The notes below the pieces were generated by a model that searched no databases, was not told the origin of the DNA, and was given only the letters and a program-made list of their open reading frames with translations. A DNA stretch of 51,814 nucleotides from Vulcanimicrobiota bacterium (GTDB taxonomy: Bacteria; Vulcanimicrobiota; Vulcanimicrobiia; Vulcanimicrobiales; Vulcanimicrobiaceae). Shown here one piece after another: positions 49,688-51,814 of the stretch. Made by a program: the position numbers and the translations under genes. Where the stretch lies: the NCBI GenBank assembly GCA_019236975.1, contig JAFAHZ010000121.1, forward strand, positions 1 to 51,814, in the 5' to 3' direction. The first letter of the stretch is position 1. Every line of letters starts with the position of its first letter.

Positions 49688-51691
49688 TTAGTCTCGGTCG
49701 TCGGGATCGATCGGGTCGCGACCGTACCAGGGCAGATCCGAGTCGACGAGACGCTGCCATCCGGGCCGCATCGCGCGCTTGAGATAGGGCAGCGGCGACT
49801 GCGTGTAGTTGAAGATGTCGGCGAACGCATCGGCGCGCGCGTCCATCTTGCCCAGGCTTCCCAGACCGAAGTTGGTCTCGATGTAGTGCAGGATACTGCT
49901 GGTGAAATGCAGGTCGTGGTTTACCGTGCCGCGCGCGACGTACGGCGAGAGGACGATGATCGGCACGCGGAAACCGGGTTCGAAGGCGTCGAACTGCACC
50001 GGCGGTTTGACGTGATCGTACCAGCCGCCCCAGTCGTCCCAAGTGATGAAAATCGCCGTGCTGCTCCAATCAGGCCCTTGCCCGATGGCGTTTGCGACGC
50101 TGGTCACCCAGTTGGGACCGTTGCTGCTGGGCACGTTCTGCCCGTCGTGATCGGAGTTAGCAAACGTACCGATCACCCACGACACCGCGGGAAGGGTGCC
50201 GGCCTGCGCGTCGGAGAGCACGGTCGTCTCCGGCGTGATCACGTTGTTGGTCCAGTAGCTGCTGCCGTAGATTTGCTGGATTTGCGAGTATGCCGAAACG
50301 TAGGCGTCCTTGTCGGCGGAGGCGACGTAGTACTTCCACGACACGCCCTTGGCATTGAGGAGATCTGCCATCGTCTGGATGTTCATGCAGGTCGACGCCG
50401 TGCCGCTTTCGATGCCGGTTTGGATGTTGACCGTCTTGGCGGTGCTCGGTGATCCGCAGTACGCCGTGCCGGAGGGGTCTTCCGAAAAGTAGATATTTGG
50501 TTGTGACGGCGAGACCGGTCCCGACGCCGATGCGATCGGATAGAGATGACCTGAATAACTTTCCGATCGATGATCGACGAATGAGTCGTCGGTGACGACG
50601 CCCAGCTGTGCGAGGTTCCAGTACGGCTGGACGTCGCTCTGTTGCGCGTAGTCGTACGCGAAGTCGGCCGGCGCGCCGCTGCCGTAGTCGAGTTTATCGA
50701 GGTCGAAGCCGTTCATAGCGCCGCCGTTGTATTCGGTATTCCAGTCGGCGTAATGATGCGCGGGATCCCACGCGTTCATCAGCGGAACGGCCTGCAGCGC
50801 GACCGGGTTGCCGTTGTGATCCTGCCCCGTCGTCGCGTAGTTCAATCCCGGATAACCGTGGAAGAGATCGTCGGTCGAACGGTTCTCTTGCAAGATGATG
50901 ACGACATGCTTGATCGGCGAGCTTCCGACCGGCGTCGGCGAAGCCGACGGTGAGGTCGAGGGTTTCGTCGTGGGCGACGGGCTTGGCGAAGGACTGTGCG
51001 TGGGCGAGGCGCTTGGCGATGGCGACGGGCTCGCGGTCGGCGAAGGACTCGGCGACGGGCCGCCGCTGCCGAGCAGCGACACGTCGTCGACGTACTGGTC
51101 GACGTAGTCGTACGCATAGCCGTTGCCGTGCACGGCGAATTTCAGCGTGACCTGTTGGCCGGCGTAGGCGCTGAGGTCGTAACTCATCTGTTCCCATGCG
51201 CTCGACGTCGTGGCCGTCTTGTAAAACGTTTGCAGCACGCTGCCGCTCGAATCCAGGAGTTGGGCCGTCTGCCATGCGTAGCTGATCGTGTCGTCGGTTG
51301 CGGGCTTGATCCAGAACGTCAGCTGTCCGCCGGCCGGCACGCTAACCGATTGGCAGATCGCGGAATCGCCGTTGATCTCGGGGCTGCGCGTGGTGCCCAT
51401 CCGCGCGGAGTAGGTGCCGCTATGCGCGACCGTGCTGATTGCGGCGTTCACGGTTCCGCACTGGCTCCAGCCGGTCAAATCGCCGGTTTCGAAGCCGCCG
51501 TTGACGATCGCATTGCTCGCGTGCGGGTGCTTGAAGTGCTTAGGGGATCCGGCAACCTGTACCGGCGTCACACCGTGGGCCGGCGCGGCACCATTGGCTG
51601 CGGGAACCGTCGAAATGCCGGGGGTCGGACCGCTGCAGGCGGCCAACGCCGCTGCTGCGGCAGCGGCCAGAAAAATCCGTGACCGGTACAC
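49688..51691 (-). CDS. Lipoprotein phosphoesterase (phospholipase C/acid phosphatase family) with N-terminal jelly-roll domain and Pro/Ser stalk
   Basis: The product is 667 aa from a GTG at 51691 with AGGAGG 4 nt upstream (the frame itself opens at 51754). Lipobox LAACSGP. Residues about 60-210 are a carbohydrate-binding-like beta-sandwich (NGGFETGDLTGWSQCG). Residues about 210-255 are a PSPSPS/SPTP linker. The catalytic domain begins IKHVVIILQENRSTDDLFHGYPG and includes SVDHR-like VDHRSESYSGH, FANSDHDGQN and ITWDDWGGWYDHVKPP, the PF04185 phosphoesterase pattern; Thr replaces the usual Phe after ENRS. It would release phosphate from phospholipids or other esters outside the inner membrane. 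Confidence 0.88.
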   Translation of the reverse strand: MYRSRIFLAAAAAAALAACSGPTPGISTVPAANGAAPAHGVTPVQVAGSPKHFKHPHASNAIVNGGFETGDLTGWSQCGTVNAAISTVAHSGTYSARMGTTRSPEINGDSAICQSVSVPAGGQLTFWIKPATDDTISYAWQTAQLLDSSGSVLQTFYKTATTSSAWEQMSYDLSAYAGQQVTLKFAVHGNGYAYDYVDQYVDDVSLLGSGGPSPSPSPTASPSPSPSASPTHSPSPSPSPTTKPSTSPSASPTPVGSSPIKHVVIILQENRSTDDLFHGYPGLNYATTGQDHNGNPVALQAVPLMNAWDPAHHYADWNTEYNGGAMNGFDLDKLDYGSGAPADFAYDYAQQSDVQPYWNLAQLGVVTDDSFVDHRSESYSGHLYPIASASGPVSPSQPNIYFSEDPSGTAYCGSPSTAKTVNIQTGIESGTASTCMNIQTMADLLNAKGVSWKYYVASADKDAYVSAYSQIQQIYGSSYWTNNVITPETTVLSDAQAGTLPAVSWVIGTFANSDHDGQNVPSSNGPNWVTSVANAIGQGPDWSSTAIFITWDDWGGWYDHVKPPVQFDAFEPGFRVPIIVLSPYVARGTVNHDLHFTSSILHYIETNFGLGSLGKMDARADAFADIFNYTQSPLPYLKRAMRPGWQRLVDSDLPWYGRDPIDPDDRD

Positions 51692-51763
51692 GAAGCCTCC
51701 TTCACACACGAGAAGTGCAACAAACCAAATAACGTTGACATAAATTTTACACACGCGACAGCA

Positions 51764-51786
51764 CGATTCGCACTGTGTGCGAATCG
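51764..51786. promoter_or_regulatory. Perfect 10-bp inverted repeat upstream of the phosphoesterase
   Basis: CGATTCGCAC (51764-51773) and GTGCGAATCG (51777-51786) are exact inverted copies separated by TGT, 72 nt before the GTG start. The AT-rich stretch 51726-51750 between them and the gene could hold the -10 region, which would place the repeat near -35 to -60, as for an operator. No family can be assigned. Confidence 0.6.
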
Positions 51787-51814
51787 CACTGATGGAAGCC
51801 GCTAGGCGGGCTTA

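Overview
The window is a GC-rich, gene-dense bacterial chromosome segment from a diderm. It encodes a TonB-dependent receptor and about ten lipobox-bearing lipoproteins. Starts are mixed ATG/GTG/TTG, and many neighbouring genes overlap by 1-4 nt. The mix of an Oar-like receptor, sortilin-type BNR-repeat protein, S9 peptidase, GloVer and other beta-propeller proteins, and families of secreted proteins without known homologues suggests an uncultured soil lineage such as Eremiobacterota/WPS-2 or a relative. This is inference, since no rRNA or marker phylogeny is available here. No tRNA, rRNA, CRISPR array or insertion sequence was seen. No stretch longer than 300 bases lacks a gene; the intergenic gaps are all roughly 125 bases or less, apart from 5580-5792, which holds a broken Uma2 fragment.

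Layout. 1-5579 (minus): selB, a cyclase/ATPase/TPR signalling protein and a GloVer-repeat lipoprotein cut by the window edge. 5793-17878: an amine-use region. A TonB-dependent receptor and an FAD amine oxidase lie on the minus strand behind a PucR regulator. Divergent from pucR run a gabT-like transaminase, patA (putrescine transaminase) and an aldehyde dehydrogenase, which together would take putrescine to GABA and on to succinate semialdehyde; a methyltransferase follows. 17882-22215: a propeller lipoprotein, a DUF2079 membrane protein and a convergent S9 peptidase. 22312-23363: an Xre/MbcA-RES toxin-antitoxin pair. 23314-33179 (minus): a run of six secreted lipoprotein genes, five of them paralogues of a family I do not recognise, followed by trxA and selA.

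33269-35212 is a propeller lipoprotein with an odd start region containing a perfect 13-bp inverted repeat. 35219-38114 (minus) carries gyrA and a small acidic protein. 38113-40810 (plus) is a tightly coupled housekeeping operon: tsaE-tsaB-rimI-yqeK-rsfS and a 50-residue membrane protein. 40848-45536 is a second amine module: a beta-alanine-type transaminase and a malonate-semialdehyde dehydrogenase face an APC permease plus GntR/FCD regulator. Both promoters carry the same GTCGACAAT operator core, so the regulator probably controls the module and itself. 45637-51691 holds a TPM-domain protein, a BNR-repeat protein and a phosphoesterase lipoprotein with a stalk-like Pro/Ser linker.

The main candidates for something new are the paralogous lipoprotein array (25073-33179), the shared GntR operator, the hairpin/start puzzle near 33432-33483, and the divergent start codons sharing CATG at 38112-38115.
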